A stretch of DNA of 14,962 nt, taken from NCBI GenBank assembly GCA_050123375.1, contig JASFHF010000044.1, positions 1 through 14,962 of the forward strand, read 5' to 3'. Of the stretch, positions 13,706 to 14,962 are shown piece by piece. Numbering within the stretch: the stretch's first letter is position 1; the number at the start of each line of letters is the position of its first letter. The position numbers were made by a program, and so were the translations under genes. Under the pieces are notes generated by a model. That model worked only from the letters and a program-made list of their open reading frames with translations, was not told where the DNA came from and searched no databases. This stretch comes from JASFHF01 sp050123375 (GTDB taxonomy: Bacteria; Pseudomonadota; Gammaproteobacteria; UBA12402).

Positions 13706-13825
13706 GGTGATATAACGCTATAATACAAGCATATTCTTAACATGCTGCTATAAAACATTCTTGACTTTTTGTGCGAAATATAATTTAATTTAAACTAAAG
13801 TTGTTGTCTGGTAACTTTAAAAATT

Positions 13826-13924
13826 CAGATGAGCGCGAGAGAAGCCATGAGAGATGCGAAGAGGCTTTTAGCTTTTAAACTTAAAAAGTTTAATTGAAAA
13901 AAGTCTTTGGCTTTATTCGAAAAT
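13826..13924 (+). repeat. duplicated ~90-bp unit, copy R1
   Basis: Matches 14371-14455 in the same orientation. The first 54 bases differ at six positions, followed by an indel and then the shared AAGTCTTTGGCTTTATTC. A plus frame reads QMSAREAMRDAKRLLAFK here and QISATEAMRDAWRLLAFK in R2, so the frame stays open, but neither copy has a full gene. Each unit runs straight into a hairpin (13918-13950: CGAAAATG and CATTTTCG). It is either the decayed 3' end of a gene with its terminator or a structured non-coding repeat. Confidence 0.65.
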
Positions 13925-14091
13925 GCTTTTATTTTATGAATTCATTTTCGGAAATCACGATTCCGGCTATATAGTGCTTACTTTAGATAAGCAAAATATA
14001 CACCGACCACCTAGTAGCCATATGGGTGAAATTATTACTAAATTGGGTTATTGTATTATTTTATCTTTTTTTCCTTGAATTAATATTTTGG

Positions 14092-14132
14092 ATATCAAAA
14101 AGCATTTGCAAGTTTTAGATGTTTTTTGATAT
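14092..14132. repeat. inverted repeat, 14-bp arms
   Basis: ATATCAAAAAGCAT (14092-14105) and ATGTTTTTTGATAT (14119-14132) pair with one mismatch around 13 bases. AT-rich, ending 24 bp before the MITE-like element. Confidence 0.5.
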
Positions 14133-14156
14133 TAAAAAATTGAACTAAAAATTCAT

Positions 14157-14331
14157 TACGGATAGTGACGTAAATTTTCATTATTGAAAAGCATAATAAA
14201 AACAACAGATTGCTTGATGCAAATTTAGATTTTGTCCGATGACGGACGGATGATTTTTTTCATCCAGCACTTTTTTAGAATAAAAACTTAAATATTAATA
14301 ACAATAATGAAAATTTACGTCACTATTCGTA
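14157..14331. mobile_element. MITE-like element, 175 bp with 30-bp terminal inverted repeats
   Basis: Ends 14157-14186 and 14302-14331 are reverse complements over 30 bp with one mismatch; the inner 25 bp (ATAGTGACGTAAATTTTCAT and five more) are identical. The outermost bases are TA at both ends, consistent with a TA target duplication as made by IS630/Tc1-mariner transposases. There is no coding capacity. The interior folds into two small hairpins: GTCC/GGAC (14234-14247) and GGATGA/TCATCC (14248-14265). It looks like a non-autonomous element moved in trans. It separates the R1 and R2 repeats. Confidence 0.75.
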
Positions 14332-14370
14332 TATCGTATTGAAAGTCGCGGTCTGAACGACTCAAAACAT

Positions 14371-14455
14371 CAGATAAGCGCAACTGAAGCCATGAGAGAT
14401 GCGTGGAGGCTTTTAGCTTTTAAATAAGAAAGAAGTCTTTGGCTTTATTCAAAAA
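14371..14455 (+). repeat. duplicated ~90-bp unit, copy R2
   Basis: Partner of 13826-13924. It ends in a hairpin with different bases but the same position: CAAAAATCA (14450-14458), GAT, TGATTTTTG (14462-14470). The 16-mer AATCAGATTGATTTTT of this hairpin recurs at 3398-3413, just before the first tRNA-Arg fragment. Confidence 0.65.
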
Positions 14456-14551
14456 TCAGATTGATTTTTGGACATTTACCTGTTCTGGCTTAGCGGTATT
14501 TTTTTATAAAATATTGTTAATCCAGCTTTATTCGCGGTAATAACCAAAATC

Positions 14552-14573
14552 AAATTAACAAAATTGTTAATTT
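14552..14573. repeat. 22-bp palindrome
   Basis: AAATTAACAA, AA, TTGTTAATTT: perfect 10-bp arms. Operator-like in form. The surrounding 14471-14900 has no gene I can support. It also holds CTCAATTTATTRGTAG twice (14697-14712 and 14816-14831). Confidence 0.45.
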
Positions 14574-14901
14574 AAGGTGGTAAAATTATCGCGTTTTCGT
14601 GAAAACATATTGAAGCGTTGTATCTGAAAAGATACCGGCAATATGTTATATATTGTTACAATGGCAATAACTCATAAACTATATGAATCAAAATTACTCA
14701 ATTTATTGGTAGTAATGCTTTGGATTAATAGATTATGGTAATTATCAGTTTATGTAAATATAACATCTTAATTTATAAAAAGTTATAAAAAATCATTGTC
14801 ACAATATCAAATAAGCTCAATTTATTAGTAGAAAATTAAAGCGGGTCAAAAGTCTAGACCAATTTTCAAAAAAAATAAGATATAAAATCTCACCCATTTT
14901 C

Positions 14902-14962
14902 TGTTAAAATATAGCCACGGTACAGGCAGAAGTGCCGATGACCGTGACGTGATTCAGGGCGA
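14902..14962 (+). ncRNA. possible structured RNA with extended -10 promoter, cut by window edge
   Basis: TGTTAAAAT (14902-14910) fits an extended -10 (TGnTAAAAT). About six bases on, CACGGT (14916-14921) pairs with ACCGTG (14941-14946), enclosing GGCA (14925-14928), GAAG loop, TGCC (14933-14936). The GC content rises sharply after the -10. No open frame starts here. I do not recognise the RNA family; a leader or small RNA continuing beyond 14962 is the best reading. Confidence 0.3.

Larger units (their letters stand above)
13543..13814. repeat. 12-bp direct repeats framing the IR and phased array
   Basis: GTTGTCTGGTAA occurs at 13543-13554 and 13803-13814, 260 bp apart. Between them lie the DnaA-box inverted repeat and the 10-bp array. 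The right copy sits in a hairpin (AAAGTT...AACTTT). They may mark the ends of an inserted or duplicated block. No gene is seen in this span. Confidence 0.4.

Noticed and set aside
13650..13710. CRISPR array
   Set aside because: Repeats are 10 bp and contiguous with no unique spacers; no cas gene is present.
13826..13897. 22-aa peptide gene (MSAREAMRDAKRLLAFK...)
   Set aside because: The start codon is absent in the R2 copy (ATA) and there is no ribosome site, so I treat the frame as a relic or coincidence within a repeat.

Overview
The window is AT-rich accessory DNA. It reads as a tRNA-linked genomic island carrying an anti-phage locus. AT richness, an F-box-like giant ORF, BRO/DinD and RhuM relics, a DUF4143 ATPase, and many short palindromes fit a gammaproteobacterium with a host-associated lifestyle, possibly Legionellales. 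That assignment is an inference; no ribosomal or housekeeping gene is present to fix it.

Layout. (1) Positions 1-2740: a cluster of stem-loops, then one very long minus-strand gene (889 aa, unknown function, F-box-like N-terminus, internal repeats) whose 3' end runs into a REP-like palindrome. (2) Positions 2741-3660: a gene graveyard holding a dead copy of a small gene, a truncated RhuM-family gene fused to it head-on, a 50-bp fragment of tRNA-Arg(ACG), and two perfect palindromes. (3) Positions 3660-7624: an AAA_14/DUF4143 ATPase, a convergent GT39-like membrane glycosyltransferase, an alpha/beta-hydrolase remnant, and a two-gene operon (82-aa protein plus BRO-N/DinD-like protein) ending in a terminator. 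(4) Positions 7688-7851: a second copy of the tRNA-Arg 3' fragment, with repeats beside it that resemble integrase arm sites. (5) Positions 8005-12936: the core defence locus, all on the plus strand. It holds RloA-like ATPase and RloB-like Toprim-type protein (AbiL/RloAB-like pair), then a patatin phospholipase (CapV-like), a CD-NTase (DncV-like) and an E2-like protein with a C-terminal SEC-C zinc knuckle. The last three form a short (E2-only) type II CBASS. (6) Positions 12937-14962: a convergent small gene paralogous to the 82-aa gene, then about 1.7 kb without a convincing gene. That stretch holds a DnaA-box-bearing inverted repeat, a helically phased 10-bp repeat array, a duplicated ~90-bp unit, a MITE-like 175-bp element with 30-bp terminal inverted repeats, and a structured RNA-like hairpin cut by the window edge.

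How the genes work together. In CBASS the CD-NTase makes a cyclic nucleotide on phage infection, and the patatin then degrades membrane phospholipid. The E2-like protein is expected to attach the CD-NTase C-terminus (ending in Gly) to targets and prime it. RloA/RloB would be an independent abortive-infection module upstream. The two tRNA-Arg fragments both start at the anticodon loop and run to the tRNA 3' end. This suggests stacked integrations downstream of an intact tRNA-Arg gene lying beyond the right edge. Three copies of one unrecognised ~80-aa gene family are scattered across the window.
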